64,000 nt of DNA, from assembly GCA_021732995.1 (NCBI GenBank), contig JAKFWA010000077.1, positions 55,402 through 119,401 on the forward strand. The letters are read 5' to 3'. Below the pieces are notes generated by a model that had not been told where the DNA came from, did not search any database, and saw nothing but the letters and a program-made list of their open reading frames with translations. The DNA is from Planctomycetaceae bacterium (lineage in GTDB: Bacteria > Planctomycetota > Planctomycetia > Planctomycetales > Planctomycetaceae). Positions 1-9,319 of this stretch are shown here, piece after piece (the stretch's first letter is position 1; each line of letters begins with the position of its first letter). The position numbers were made by a program, and so were the translations under genes.

Positions 1-646
1 GAGTTTCGCGCAGCACGCGTTCCTGCCATTGGTTGCTGGCGCCGGCTCCCCATGCAGTACGGATCCAGCCTGGGGCGATACAATTGACACGCACCTGCGG
101 GGCGAGGCTCACTGCCAGCGAACGGGTGAAGCCCATCACCGCATTCTTCGCGGTTGAGAACAGTTCTCCACTGTCGCCTTCCATGCCTCGATCGGACTGA
201 TCCCAGCCAACGTTGATGATGCTGCCGCCGCCGGAGTTCTTCATCCGCTCGCCGACTAACTTTGACAGGATCACGGAAGAGCGAACGTCTCCGTCCAGCA
301 GGCGTTGCAGCTTTTCTTCGTAAGGCAGCTTTCCGCGATTACCGGTCAGCAAATCGACGCCAGCGTTGTTGACCCAGAGGTCCAAGCCATCCCACGTGGA
401 CCAGGCGGCTTCGACGAAGGGGGCGGCTTCCGCAGGTTGGCTGATGTCGCAGGTCAGGACGGCTGAACGGCGTCCGAGTTGTTGGATCTCATCCCGAAGC
501 TGCTTAGCCGCGTCCACTGAAGTATTGCAATGCACGACTACGTTAGCGCCGGCCGAAGCGAATTCAAGCGAAATCGCCCGACCAATTCCGCTGGAAGCGC
601 CCGTTACGAGGGCTCGAAGACCCTCCAAACTGCCGAACGTTGACAC
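1..646 (-). CDS. SDR-family protein, 3' part missing (window edge)
   Basis: Short-chain dehydrogenase/reductase fold; 215 residues are visible and the C-terminus lies outside the window. The N-terminal nucleotide-binding motif TGASSGIG (residues 15-22) and the NNAG motif (93-96) are intact, so NAD(P) binding is likely. The start is a GTG at 646 preceded by GGAG at a good distance; no in-frame ATG fits. The catalytic YxxxK motif reads FSTAK (residues 163-167): the Tyr is Phe while the Lys is kept. A GWDQ stretch (147-150) stands where the catalytic Ser strand normally lies. This may be a planctomycete SDR subgroup with altered chemistry rather than a sequencing artefact. The substrate is unknown. 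The next gene on the same strand (TIM-barrel isomerase) lies 79 bases upstream, so the two may be co-transcribed. Confidence 0.85.
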   Translation of the reverse strand, partial: MSTFGSLEGLRALVTGASSGIGRAISLEFASAGANVVVHCNTSVDAAKQLRDEIQQLGRRSAVLTCDISQPAEAAPFVEAAWSTWDGLDLWVNNAGVDLLTGNRGKLPYEEKLQRLLDGDVRSSVILSKLVGERMKNSGGGSIINVGWDQSDRGMEGDSGELFSTAKNAVMGFTRSLAVSLAPQVRVNCIAPGWIRTAWGAGASNQWQERVLRET

Positions 647-725
647 TCTCAAACTCCTGCTTCGGGATGGCCCGAAGCTATTGGTGCAGGGCCTTCTCAG
701 TCGCTTGTTATCTTCGTGTTGGAGA

Positions 726-1538
726 TCACTTCGTCAGCTTGCGAATACCCTCGATGGTCAACCGCGCGGCGGTGGACGAATCGGGATAAGCGAAGCACTC
801 GGCGGAGAGGTAGCCGCTGTAGTTGATCGATTTCAGGGCTGCGACAATCGGCGCGAAGTCCGTGTGGCCGCTACCGACAGCGCGGCGGTTGGAATCGACG
901 AAATGCACGTGACCGATGAATCCTGCTCCTGCTTTAAGCCCTTCGGCAACATTGACTTCCTCAATGTTCATGTGAAACAAGTCCGCCAGGAGTTTCACGT
1001 TCGAAGTTTTGAGTTGCTTCAGGTAACTCACTCCGTCCGCGATGGTGGTAATCAGGTTGGTTTCGTAGCGATTCAGTGGCTCGTAAAGTAATGGAACTCC
1101 ATACTTTGCGGCGTGCTCTCCCAGTTCGTTGAGAGCTTCTGAGAGGAACTCCAGAGCCATTGTTCGATCGACGGAATCCGCCCAGCGGCCCTGCATTGAG
1201 CCGATGATGGCCGGGGCACCAAACCGTCCGCCGGCGTCAATGATCGAGCGGATGAAGTCTTTTGCCCGTTGGCGCGCGTCTGTGTCAGGGTTTGTTAGTG
1301 TCAGTCGGTGTTTTAGCCAGCCAGCTCCTGTGCCGACGGCGGCGAGTTTCAATTTGTGATCAGCCAGAAGTGCTGCCACTTCATCGTTATTCACGACTTC
1401 GGCGGCGGGTGGGAAGATCTCGACGGCGTCGAAGCCCAGTTGAGCTGCTTCACGCATGCCGGCAGCTAAGTCGTGCCAGAAGACAAAGGGGCCGCCGGTC
1501 GCTTCACGAACAAGGCTGATTGTCACCGCAGATTTCAT
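726..1538 (-). CDS. Sugar phosphate isomerase/epimerase (AP-endonuclease-2-like TIM barrel)
   Basis: About 270 residues with the xylose-isomerase-like TIM-barrel pattern. Features are FDAVEIFPP early, EPLNRYETN in the middle (the Glu is a likely metal ligand), LLADLFHMNIEE, IGHVHFVDSNR and YSGYLSAECF near the end. The family (hydroxypyruvate isomerase, tagatose epimerase, IolE and others) uses Glu/Asp/His ligands around a divalent metal to isomerise ketoses or inositols in the cytoplasm. I prefer the ATG at 1538, which follows an AAGGA-like site. An in-frame ATG at 1571 would add 11 residues without a clear ribosome binding site. The exact sugar cannot be named. The downstream SDR gene suggests a small carbohydrate-oxidation unit. 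Confidence 0.85.
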   Translation of the reverse strand: MKSAVTISLVREATGGPFVFWHDLAAGMREAAQLGFDAVEIFPPAAEVVNNDEVAALLADHKLKLAAVGTGAGWLKHRLTLTNPDTDARQRAKDFIRSIIDAGGRFGAPAIIGSMQGRWADSVDRTMALEFLSEALNELGEHAAKYGVPLLYEPLNRYETNLITTIADGVSYLKQLKTSNVKLLADLFHMNIEEVNVAEGLKAGAGFIGHVHFVDSNRRAVGSGHTDFAPIVAALKSINYSGYLSAECFAYPDSSTAARLTIEGIRKLTK

Positions 1539-2072
1539 GCTGGGTCCTTCGAGTGGAGTCTGAGTCATCAACTCGATGTGTTAGAGCTTGAGTGTTCGGG
1601 GAACATTAAGCCATTCGTCGTAGATGAAAACCGAGGCGTTCGCTGTGCGAAAAGAATTGCAGAGTGCGCGTCGGCCCGTGACGTCTCAAACACCTCAACG
1701 AGGTCACTTTTCGCGAGAATCCTGGTGATTGAAAAGGCTGGCATCGGAATGAAATTCCGGTGTCCTGCGGATTGATGAACTGATGGTCGCTCGAACTTCG
1801 TAAGTCATTAGTCAACTAACCTCTATGGCGATGCTGTTCAAACTTGCCTGCCCGTTTTTCCGAACTCTCGTCCTAAAATGAAACAATCGATTGATAATTG
1901 GGCGAACGCTTATACGATCCTGCGGGTGCTTTAGTCCTAAGGGTTTGCTGACTGCTGACTTAACGACGAGCCGTACGACGATTTCCTGGCGAGTCCGTTT
2001 CGCAGGGTTGGTTGCTGAGATACTGAGAAACTCCGCGTCGGTTGATTCGAGCCCACTTCAGGAGAAGTCGTA
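1539..2072. other. Intergenic region between divergent genes
   Basis: About 530 bases between the minus-strand isomerase and the plus-strand DUF1549 gene. It must hold both promoters, but I see no convincing -35/-10 pair and no RNA fold. AGGAGAAG at 2060-2067 is the ribosome binding site of the downstream gene. Confidence 0.5.
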
Positions 2073-4253
2073 ATGGTGAGACCATTCGGACGGCGCTGGT
2101 TGGTTGGCGTCGCGGCTTTGTGGTTGTCGGTTTCCCTGACCTTGTCAGGACTTGCGGCGGATGTCGCAGATGGGAAGGCGCTGAGCAAGGTTCTCAACGC
2201 AGAGAACGCAGCGCTGGGAGTGAAGCTGAAGCCTGTCGATCAGGTGGATGACCTGGCTTACCTGCGTCGAGTTTCTGTCGACCTGATCGGCAGAATTCCC
2301 ACCGGCGAAGAAATTGAAGAATACTTGGCGTGGCCTGCCAAAGAGCGACGGGATCGAGTCGTCAACAAATTGCTGGATGACCCCCGCTTCGTGGATCGTT
2401 GGACGACCTTTTTCGCTGACATGATGCGTCTGCGAGCGAACACTTCAGGTGGAGCGGCCGCTCTGGCCTATTTGCATCGCTCTCTGAAGGATGAAGTTGG
2501 CTACGACGAAATCGTCCGCCGATTTATTTCGGCGAACGGTAAGGCTGGCGCGACGCCAGAAGTGGGCTTCGTGCTCGGCGATGACGCCGATCCGATGGCC
2601 TTGGCCGGAGTGACCGCTCAGACCTTCATGGGACTGCGTATTGCGTGCGCCCAGTGCCACGATCACCCGTTTGACAAATGGACGCGTGAAGATTTCTACG
2701 GCTTCGCGGCCTACTTCGGCAAAGTCCGCCGTTACGAGATCGAAAAGCCACGGGTGATTTTCACTCGTGAAGTCGAAGAAACTGCGATTCTGTGGCCGCC
2801 AGAAGGCAAGGCCGAAATGAAGGATCGCAAGCCGATGACACCCAAGTTTCTAGTGGCGATGCTGGAGGCGAAGGAGACTCCGGAATACGTCGCTCGCTTG
2901 ACCGCTCTACGGACGGCTCAAGAGGAAGCTCGCAAGGCTGCCATCGCAAAGAAGGCCGAAGGAGCCGCGATCGACGATCTGCTGCTGGACGCCGCTGACA
3001 AGGCTGTTGAGCGAGCCAAAAACAAGAAGCAGGTCGACGCGGTGACTGCCGAGGCGACTGCTGATCGTCGCAAAATCGATACGAAAGCGGACCTCTACAA
3101 TCAGAGTGTGCTGCGCAACGAACTGGCCGCGCTGATCACCAATCCGAAGAACCGCTACTTCTCCATGTGCGTCACAAATCGACTGTGGGCTCAACTGGTG
3201 GGTCGCGGGATTGTGGAACCCGTGGATGACCTGAGCGACGACAACAAGGCGAGCCATCCCAAGACGCTGGATTTCCTCGCGGATGAGTTCGTCGCGGGTG
3301 GCTACCAGATTAAGCCGCTGGTGCGGATGATCGTGCAGAGTGAGGCTTATCAACGCGGTCAGGCGATTGGCGTCGAGCCTACGAAGCAGCAGGAACTGGA
3401 AGCAGCCTTCCTGGCTGTACCAGCTCGTCGCATGCTGAGCGAAGTGCTGTACGACAGCATTGTCGTGGCAGGTCACCTGTTTGATTACAAGCATCCGCAA
3501 GGTGCCAACACGAAGACGTTGCGTGAACGCATTCGCGTGCCTGCTGGTGCGGCCGCGGAAACAGGTAAGCCTCAAAACCTGCTGTCTGGCAAGGCGGATG
3601 GTGGTGCCATGAATCAGATGGCGATGGCTGGCGGTGGCATGCCCGGTAAGAAGGGCTACAGCCTCGAAAAGGGCATCGAACTCAACTTTGATGACGTTCT
3701 GAAGCAGGCCGATAAAGAGGCCAAAGAAGAAGTCATGATTGAGCAGATGGCCGTGAAGTCCGCTGAGGAAGTCGAAGCTGAGCGTATGCAGATGGAAGGT
3801 CGAGCTGGTCGTCGGATGCGCTACGTCGAAAAGATCGTGGAACGCACCATCGACGATAATCCGCTGTTCGGTTCGTCGTTCCGGATGGCGTCACCCGCTG
3901 ATCCTGAGCACTTCGTGCGCGTCTTCGGTCAGACCGATCGCGCGACGCTCGGCGAAGAACGCGATCACAACCCCAGCATGCGGCAAGCTCTGATGATGCT
4001 GAACGGCAAATTGACGCACGAGGCTTCGCGCGTCGGGCCGATGGAGCCGATGCATAAGCTCCTGACTGGCGAAGGTAAGGATCTGAATGCCGCAGTGAAA
4101 CTGGCTTATCGTGAGATTCTGACTCGTGAGGCTTCTGCTGAGGAAGTCGACGTTGGCAAAGCCATTATCAAGGAGGCTGCGACCGAGATCGAAGGCATGG
4201 CTGATTTACGTTGGGTGTTGCTGAACTCGAATGAGTTCCGTTATCTGCCTTAA
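2073..4253 (+). CDS. DUF1549/DUF1553 secreted protein
   Basis: 726 residues. It starts with a Sec-type signal (basic MVRPFGRRW, then a hydrophobic stretch ending near LAADVADG). A DUF1549 domain follows at roughly residues 35-240, with CAQCHDHPFDKW near residue 190; that CxxCH is a potential haem c site. A charged, partly coiled insert lies around 270-340. The DUF1553 domain fills the rest, with NRLWAQLVGRGIVEPVDD typical of the family, and the protein ends in the usual LNSNEFRYLP. These proteins are a hallmark of Planctomycetes and Verrucomicrobia and occur next to DUF1501 proteins, as here (108 bases to the next start). Their role is unproven; they are often placed in polysaccharide or sulfatase-rich secretory systems. 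AGGAGAAG precedes the ATG. Confidence 0.93.
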   Translation: MVRPFGRRWLVGVAALWLSVSLTLSGLAADVADGKALSKVLNAENAALGVKLKPVDQVDDLAYLRRVSVDLIGRIPTGEEIEEYLAWPAKERRDRVVNKLLDDPRFVDRWTTFFADMMRLRANTSGGAAALAYLHRSLKDEVGYDEIVRRFISANGKAGATPEVGFVLGDDADPMALAGVTAQTFMGLRIACAQCHDHPFDKWTREDFYGFAAYFGKVRRYEIEKPRVIFTREVEETAILWPPEGKAEMKDRKPMTPKFLVAMLEAKETPEYVARLTALRTAQEEARKAAIAKKAEGAAIDDLLLDAADKAVERAKNKKQVDAVTAEATADRRKIDTKADLYNQSVLRNELAALITNPKNRYFSMCVTNRLWAQLVGRGIVEPVDDLSDDNKASHPKTLDFLADEFVAGGYQIKPLVRMIVQSEAYQRGQAIGVEPTKQQELEAAFLAVPARRMLSEVLYDSIVVAGHLFDYKHPQGANTKTLRERIRVPAGAAAETGKPQNLLSGKADGGAMNQMAMAGGGMPGKKGYSLEKGIELNFDDVLKQADKEAKEEVMIEQMAVKSAEEVEAERMQMEGRAGRRMRYVEKIVERTIDDNPLFGSSFRMASPADPEHFVRVFGQTDRATLGEERDHNPSMRQALMMLNGKLTHEASRVGPMEPMHKLLTGEGKDLNAAVKLAYREILTREASAEEVDVGKAIIKEAATEIEGMADLRWVLLNSNEFRYLP

Positions 4254-4360
4254 TTGATGTGTTGCGATTTTGGCCGCAGGTCTCAAATTTTTGTACGGGC
4301 CAGAGACCTGCGGCTTTTCATACACCGTTTACCAGATGTCCCGCGTTAAGGAACCAAACC

Positions 4361-5617
4361 ATGATGTCTTGCGAGGGTTATCGTCTCTCCCGCCGAGGTT
4401 TTCTCGGTGCGTCCGCCGCAACGATGATGGGCATGCACGTTCGGGAATTGCTGGCTTACGCGGGTAAGGATCTTCCCGCGAAGGCCGAGCACGTCATCTT
4501 CTTCTGGAATGGTGGCGGTATGACTCATCTGGACACCTGGGATCCGAAGCCCGGTCGTCCAACTCAGGGTGAGTTTGAGCCGATCAAGACATCGGTGCCG
4601 GGCATTGAGATCTCGGAGATCTTCCCGCAGCTCGCCAAAGAGATGCATCACTGCACGCTGGTCCGCTCGATCGCCGGAACGAACGGCGATCACGGCCGTG
4701 CGACCTATGAAGTCCAGACCAGCTATGGCGAAGCCCGTCCGATCACCCATCCGGGTTTTGGTTCGGTGGTCGTGCATGAAAAGAGCGTTATCGGCGATCT
4801 ACCCGCATATGTATCGATCAGCGGTCGCGCTCCGCGAGCCGCTTATCTCGGTCAAAAGTGCGAAGCTTATTTCGTTGGCAGCCCCGGCGATAAAGACCCC
4901 TACCTGGCATTCCCGGAAGGCATTAATCAGGTGCGCGGTGACAAGCGTCTGGATGTGCTGGCGAAGTTCAACAATCGCTTCGCCAACAAGACCACCAGCA
5001 AGGAACTGGACTCGACCAAGACGTCGGTTGAAGACGCTGTGCGCCTGATGCAGAGCCCCGCGTTGAAGGCTTTTGAATTGGAGAACGTCCGCGACGATGT
5101 GCTGGATCGCTACGGCGACAATGCGTTCGGTCGCGGCTGCCTGGTCGCGAAGCAACTCGTCGAAACCGGCGTGCGGTTCGTCATGATGCATCGCGGTGGC
5201 TTCGATACGCACTCGAACAACTTCGATGCGATGCGCAACCACGGCGAAATCATGGATCCGGCGCTCGCTTCGCTGATTCACGACCTCGCTGAATCCGGCA
5301 TGCTGGAGAAGACGCTGGTCGTGATGCTCAGCGAATTCGGTCGTACGCCGAAGATCAACAAAGACGTCGGCCGCGATCACTATCCAGTCGTCTTCAGCGG
5401 TTTCATGGCCGGTGGCGGCTTGAAGAAAGGTTTCGTCCTGGGTTCATCCGACGAGGACGGATTCCAGCCGAAAGATCGCCCCGTCAAGATTGCCGACCTA
5501 CATGCGACCTTCAGCCAGGCTCTGGGCATCGATCCAAACAAGGAAGTGATGACCCAACTGCAGCGCCCAATGAAGCTGGTCGACAACGGCAAGCCAGTCC
5601 CCGAGCTGTTTGCTTAG
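4361..5617 (+). CDS. DUF1501 secreted protein (Tat signal)
   Basis: 418 residues from the ATG at 4361. The N-terminus carries a twin-arginine signal, SRRGFLGASAATMMGM, so export of a folded protein is likely; the longer ORF upstream would bury it and is rejected. The body belongs to the DUF1501 family, a relative of the alkaline phosphatase/sulfatase fold. It shows FFWNGGGMTHLDTWDPKPG near the start, GTNGDHGRATYE, GGFDTHSNNF and VMLSEFGRTPKIN, which are the conserved Asp/His/Glu-rich family motifs. It forms the usual pair with the upstream DUF1549/DUF1553 gene and is followed by a strong terminator. Molecular function is unknown. Confidence 0.93.
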   Translation: MMSCEGYRLSRRGFLGASAATMMGMHVRELLAYAGKDLPAKAEHVIFFWNGGGMTHLDTWDPKPGRPTQGEFEPIKTSVPGIEISEIFPQLAKEMHHCTLVRSIAGTNGDHGRATYEVQTSYGEARPITHPGFGSVVVHEKSVIGDLPAYVSISGRAPRAAYLGQKCEAYFVGSPGDKDPYLAFPEGINQVRGDKRLDVLAKFNNRFANKTTSKELDSTKTSVEDAVRLMQSPALKAFELENVRDDVLDRYGDNAFGRGCLVAKQLVETGVRFVMMHRGGFDTHSNNFDAMRNHGEIMDPALASLIHDLAESGMLEKTLVVMLSEFGRTPKINKDVGRDHYPVVFSGFMAGGGLKKGFVLGSSDEDGFQPKDRPVKIADLHATFSQALGIDPNKEVMTQLQRPMKLVDNGKPVPELFA

Positions 5618-5640
5618 TCGGTTTGACTATCAGATTGCTG

Positions 5641-5675
5641 AATAAGCTCCCGAGGCCCTCGGGAGCTTATTTTTT
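5641..5675 (+). terminator. Rho-independent terminator after DUF1501 gene
   Basis: Perfect 14-bp stem (5641-5654 with 5658-5671), GCC loop and a T-run to 5675. It lies between convergent genes. The T-run favours the plus strand; on the minus strand the hairpin could still slow polymerase leaving the transglutaminase gene. Confidence 0.93.
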
Positions 5676-5685
5676 GCGTTGAACT

Positions 5686-6591
5686 TCAGGCCACGCCTTC
5701 GGCGGTTGGCTCTTCTTCGTTGAGTGGGGCTACATCCACGCCGACGTGCATTGTGGTGTGTCCGCCGCCGATCACAACGCCTTTGATTGGGACGACGTCG
5801 GTGTAGTCTCGACCCCACGCGACCGTGATGTGCTCGAGGTTCGGAATCGAGTTGTTGGTAGGGTCGACATCGACCCAGCCAAGCTCACCGCAGAAGACCG
5901 AGACCCAGGCGTGCGATGCGTCCGCTCCCACCAGTCGGGGCTTACCCTCCGGTGGATAGGTGCGGATGTAGCCGCTGTTGTAGCGAGCCGCTAAGCCGAT
6001 GGACCGCAGCATGCCGATCATCATGTGGGCGAAGTCCTGGCACACACCGCGTCGCTGTTTGAAAGCGACTTCCAGTGGCGTCCAGACGTTCGTAGACGTG
6101 CTGTCGAACTTGAAATCCTGCTTGAACCGCTGCAGAAGATCGGCCAGCGCGGCAATAATGGGACGCTTGCTGGTGAATGACTGCAGGGCATAGGCCTGCA
6201 GGGTTTCAGAACGCCGCACGCGCGGGGAATTGAAGACAAACTCGTAGGCGTTCAATGATTCCGCAGTCGCGCGATCGCGCAACAGCGAGGCAATTGGTTC
6301 CCATGCGGGGGAACAGGATTCCTTCGTGATCGACTTCTCACGCAAGGTGACTTCACTGACCGAAGTCACCTTCAACTCACGGTAGCCCTGATTGAACGAG
6401 AACTGCGAAACCGTGTTGCCGAAGTAGTCGTAGCGGGTGGAGCGAATTGAAGGTTCCGGCTCGATCCGCAGTTCGTAAAGCGGGCAGATCTGCGACGGCA
6501 TTTCGCGCGGACGCAACCAGGCCTCGTTGTGACCAACTGAGATCACCTCGCTGCTGGTGTAGGTTGTGGTGTGGGTGACTCGATATTGCAT
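5686..6591 (-). CDS. Transglutaminase-like protein, last gene of the ATP-grasp/alpha-E cluster
   Basis: 301 residues. An N-terminal beta domain of the bacterial transglutaminase N type (MQYRVTHTTTYTS...) is followed by a transglutaminase/protease core. The likely catalytic triad is Cys in RGVCQDFAHMM, His in DASHAWVSVF and Asp in GWVDVDPTNN, all present. Members of this fold cleave or form amide bonds. In this genomic setting Iyer and colleagues proposed that they process peptides made by the neighbouring ATP-grasp ligases. No signal peptide is visible, so it is probably cytoplasmic. It is 49 bases downstream of the ATP-grasp/alpha-E fusion on the same strand. The C-terminal tail is acidic. 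The ribosome binding site is weak. Confidence 0.92.
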   Translation of the reverse strand: MQYRVTHTTTYTSSEVISVGHNEAWLRPREMPSQICPLYELRIEPEPSIRSTRYDYFGNTVSQFSFNQGYRELKVTSVSEVTLREKSITKESCSPAWEPIASLLRDRATAESLNAYEFVFNSPRVRRSETLQAYALQSFTSKRPIIAALADLLQRFKQDFKFDSTSTNVWTPLEVAFKQRRGVCQDFAHMMIGMLRSIGLAARYNSGYIRTYPPEGKPRLVGADASHAWVSVFCGELGWVDVDPTNNSIPNLEHITVAWGRDYTDVVPIKGVVIGGGHTTMHVGVDVAPLNEEEPTAEGVA

Positions 6592-6640
6592 GGCGGGCGT
6601 CTCAGGCGAATCTCAAGCAGCGAATCCAAAGGGGCGAACT

Positions 6641-9172
6641 TTAGCTGAGTTCCATCTCCGTGTTGATCTGACGGGGCGTGCCTGAATGCAGCAGGTACTT
6701 GCGAGTCAGTACATCGGCCAGAATTCGCAACTGCTCGTCCAGAATCTCCAGCACGGAGTTCACAATTCGAGGTTCAGGGTCGGTCAGTTGTTCCTGCGTC
6801 AGTTGACGGATGCCGTGCAACGCCGCCAGCACCAGCCGCTGTTCCTCGGTGCGTAACGGTGTCATGAAGTCTTGTGGCAGTGCCTCGACGTGATCGACCA
6901 GTTGCACCAGTTGCGACACGACGGAACGGGGGTTCGTTTCGTCGGTCAAGCAGAGGTCGAGCACGGCGTTCTGCTGCACGTTTTCGAGATAGCGCGAGCG
7001 ATACGTCATGCGGCAGTCGACAACTTCCAGCAGCGATTTCAGCACCGGCTTTTGAGGGATGACGCCATCGGCCAGCATGCATCGCACGAGCTTGGCCACG
7101 TCGCGAGCCCGCTCGATCCGGCGGCCGATGTCCAAAAGTCGCCAAGCGGGCCCACGGATCATGCCGTCATGGATCAACCCGCTAACGGCGGCCAAGTCAA
7201 GAATCAACTGATTCAGGGAACTCAGGACGTCCACCAAACCGGTCCACGATGAGTTGGCCGCGGACTGGAATGTCTCTGCCGTGTCATGCACCTTGCGCCA
7301 GGTATCGGGTGAAATCCACAAGCGGACGAGCGACGCCAACCGCAGCAGTTCGGCAACGGCGAACGAGATGCCGTGAACTTCATTGCGATCAGCGACGGCC
7401 CCCGGCAATGCATCAGAGATCGTCGGCAACGCGGATTGAAACTCGCTGAGCGTGAAACCGGGTTCGAGTTGACCTTGATCGGCGAGGCTCCGCAGCAGCG
7501 TGGGCAACTCAGGCCAATCCAGTTCCGTTTCTGATGTGAGACGTTCAAAGACGGCGCGCAGCAAGCGGCTGAGGAAGTCGGCGCGATCAAGTGACTGGCC
7601 CAGCCAGAACAGGTCGTCGGCCACACGACTCGGGAACGTTGCTGCAGTGCGTCGCAGTGCCACGGGTTGATCGGCGGCACCGAGCAGAGAGATCGGCTCT
7701 ACCGGGGCGTCGGTCAGAACCCACAAATCCTTGCTGCCTTCGCCCGCACCAATCGACAACTCCATCGGATCGGTCGTAGCCGCGACGCGCACCAGGCCGC
7801 CGGGCATGAGTGCGTAGCCATCCGTGTCCGCGACCAGAAACGTCCGCACGGCCGCATGTCCGCAACTGACGCGGTCGTTCTTCCAGACAGGGATTGCGGA
7901 ACGGGCGATCGTTTCTTGAGCGACGTACTCGTAGGGACGGTTGCGAATCCGGGTCCACAGGTCGCGCCGTTCCGTTGCTGACAGGTTCGCGCCGATGAAT
8001 TCCACGCCGCCGCTGGCCTGAAACGCGGGCTTGATGACCAAGTCTTGCAGGTGAGCTTCCACATAGTTGAGCTGAGCCGCTTGTCCGCACCACCACGTCG
8101 CGATGGAAGGAATCGCCAGTTCCTCGCCCAGGCACTGCTGACAGAGGCTCGGTAGGAACGCCATGAACACGGGTGATTCGATGAGTCCGCAACCGGGGGT
8201 GTTGGCGACGGTGACATGCCCTTTGCGAATGGCATGCATGAGACCGGGCACGCCGTGAGGAGCGCCGCCACCAAGTTCCAGCGGATCGATTTCTCCCTCC
8301 GTGCCGCGCGACAGAATCACATCGACAGGAGCCAGTCCCGCGAGGGTCTTCAGAAAAACTCGATCATCTCGAACGGCCAGATCGCCGCCTTCGACCAGTG
8401 TGTAGCCGAGGTATCGCGCGAGATAAACATCTTCGAAGTAGTAAGGGAATTTCGGACCGGGCGAGAGCAGCACGATGCGCGGGTTTTCAATCTGCCGAAC
8501 GCCCAACCGCTTCAATGTATTCTGCAATCGCTGGAAGAACTGGGCCAGCCGCTGCACCTGCTGACGATGCATCTGCGGCGGCAGAGTTCGTGAAGCAACG
8601 ATGCGGTTCTCCAAGGCGAACGCTGCGCCGGCAGGTGCTTCGGCTCGATCTGCCATCACGCACCAGCGACCATTCGGGGCGCGGGCTAGTTCGGCTGCGT
8701 AGGACACCATTGAGGGCGCGTCGGACCGGTGCATGCCTTGAAAGGTCCGGTCGTAACCCGGATGAGCGAACAACACCTCGGCCGGCAACAAACCGGCTTT
8801 GATGAAGCCCTGCGTGCTGTACGCATCTCGAATAATCGCTTGCAACAGGCGGGCACGTTGGCTTAACCCGAATTCGAGATAGCGCCACTCGTCCGCGGGA
8901 AGAATGAACGGCACCAGATCCAGTCGCCAAGGTCGCTGCGATTGCGTGGCGTCTCCGAAAACGTTGAAGGTGACGCCATTCTCGCTCAGCAGTTGCTCGG
9001 CCTGCGCCGTGCGGTGAATGAAGTCCACTTCCGGTACGTGGTGAAGTGCTTCGGTGAAGAGTTGCCAGTGCGGACGGATGGAACCATCCGCGGCATGCAG
9101 TTCGTCGTAGCAGCCTGCGGGTGCGTGGTACGCGAAACGCAGAGTCTGCTGCTTGTCTGCCTCGGTCTTCAT
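6641..9172 (-). CDS. Fused circularly permuted ATP-grasp (degenerate) and alpha-E protein
   Basis: 843 residues from the ATG at 9172; a 33-residue N-terminal extension is possible but Arg/Ser-rich and unlike the family. Residues about 1-490 match the circularly permuted ATP-grasp family (DUF404/DUF407). Residues about 520-830 match the alpha-E helical domain (DUF403). The separate 478-residue paralogue at 13854-15290 has the metal-binding ExNxR motif ([11 protein letters not shown]). The equivalent here is VMADRAEAPAG (residues 172-182), so Glu, Asn and Arg become Ala174, Arg176 and Glu178. The ATP-grasp half may therefore be inactive and serve as a scaffold or allosteric partner. The alpha-E half looks normal (LFWLGQSLDRADFLSRLLRAVFERL). 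It sits between the two transglutaminase genes. Confidence 0.9.
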   Translation of the reverse strand: MKTEADKQQTLRFAYHAPAGCYDELHAADGSIRPHWQLFTEALHHVPEVDFIHRTAQAEQLLSENGVTFNVFGDATQSQRPWRLDLVPFILPADEWRYLEFGLSQRARLLQAIIRDAYSTQGFIKAGLLPAEVLFAHPGYDRTFQGMHRSDAPSMVSYAAELARAPNGRWCVMADRAEAPAGAAFALENRIVASRTLPPQMHRQQVQRLAQFFQRLQNTLKRLGVRQIENPRIVLLSPGPKFPYYFEDVYLARYLGYTLVEGGDLAVRDDRVFLKTLAGLAPVDVILSRGTEGEIDPLELGGGAPHGVPGLMHAIRKGHVTVANTPGCGLIESPVFMAFLPSLCQQCLGEELAIPSIATWWCGQAAQLNYVEAHLQDLVIKPAFQASGGVEFIGANLSATERRDLWTRIRNRPYEYVAQETIARSAIPVWKNDRVSCGHAAVRTFLVADTDGYALMPGGLVRVAATTDPMELSIGAGEGSKDLWVLTDAPVEPISLLGAADQPVALRRTAATFPSRVADDLFWLGQSLDRADFLSRLLRAVFERLTSETELDWPELPTLLRSLADQGQLEPGFTLSEFQSALPTISDALPGAVADRNEVHGISFAVAELLRLASLVRLWISPDTWRKVHDTAETFQSAANSSWTGLVDVLSSLNQLILDLAAVSGLIHDGMIRGPAWRLLDIGRRIERARDVAKLVRCMLADGVIPQKPVLKSLLEVVDCRMTYRSRYLENVQQNAVLDLCLTDETNPRSVVSQLVQLVDHVEALPQDFMTPLRTEEQRLVLAALHGIRQLTQEQLTDPEPRIVNSVLEILDEQLRILADVLTRKYLLHSGTPRQINTEMELS

Positions 9173-9319
9173 AGGTGTTTGCGAGATCCGTGAGCGGCTG
9201 GATGGTCTGGCATTCATCGCGGCAAGCCTAATCGAAAACGCCGCTCGAATCCGAAGCCAGTCCAACCCCACGCTGTCCGGTGTCTCGCTGGCTGGCGAAA
9301 TCTACCGGGCAGAGAGTGT

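Noticed and set aside
366..1091. 241-codon plus-strand frame over the SDR and isomerase genes
   Set aside because: Antisense to two convincing genes and rich in Arg/Ser without family match.
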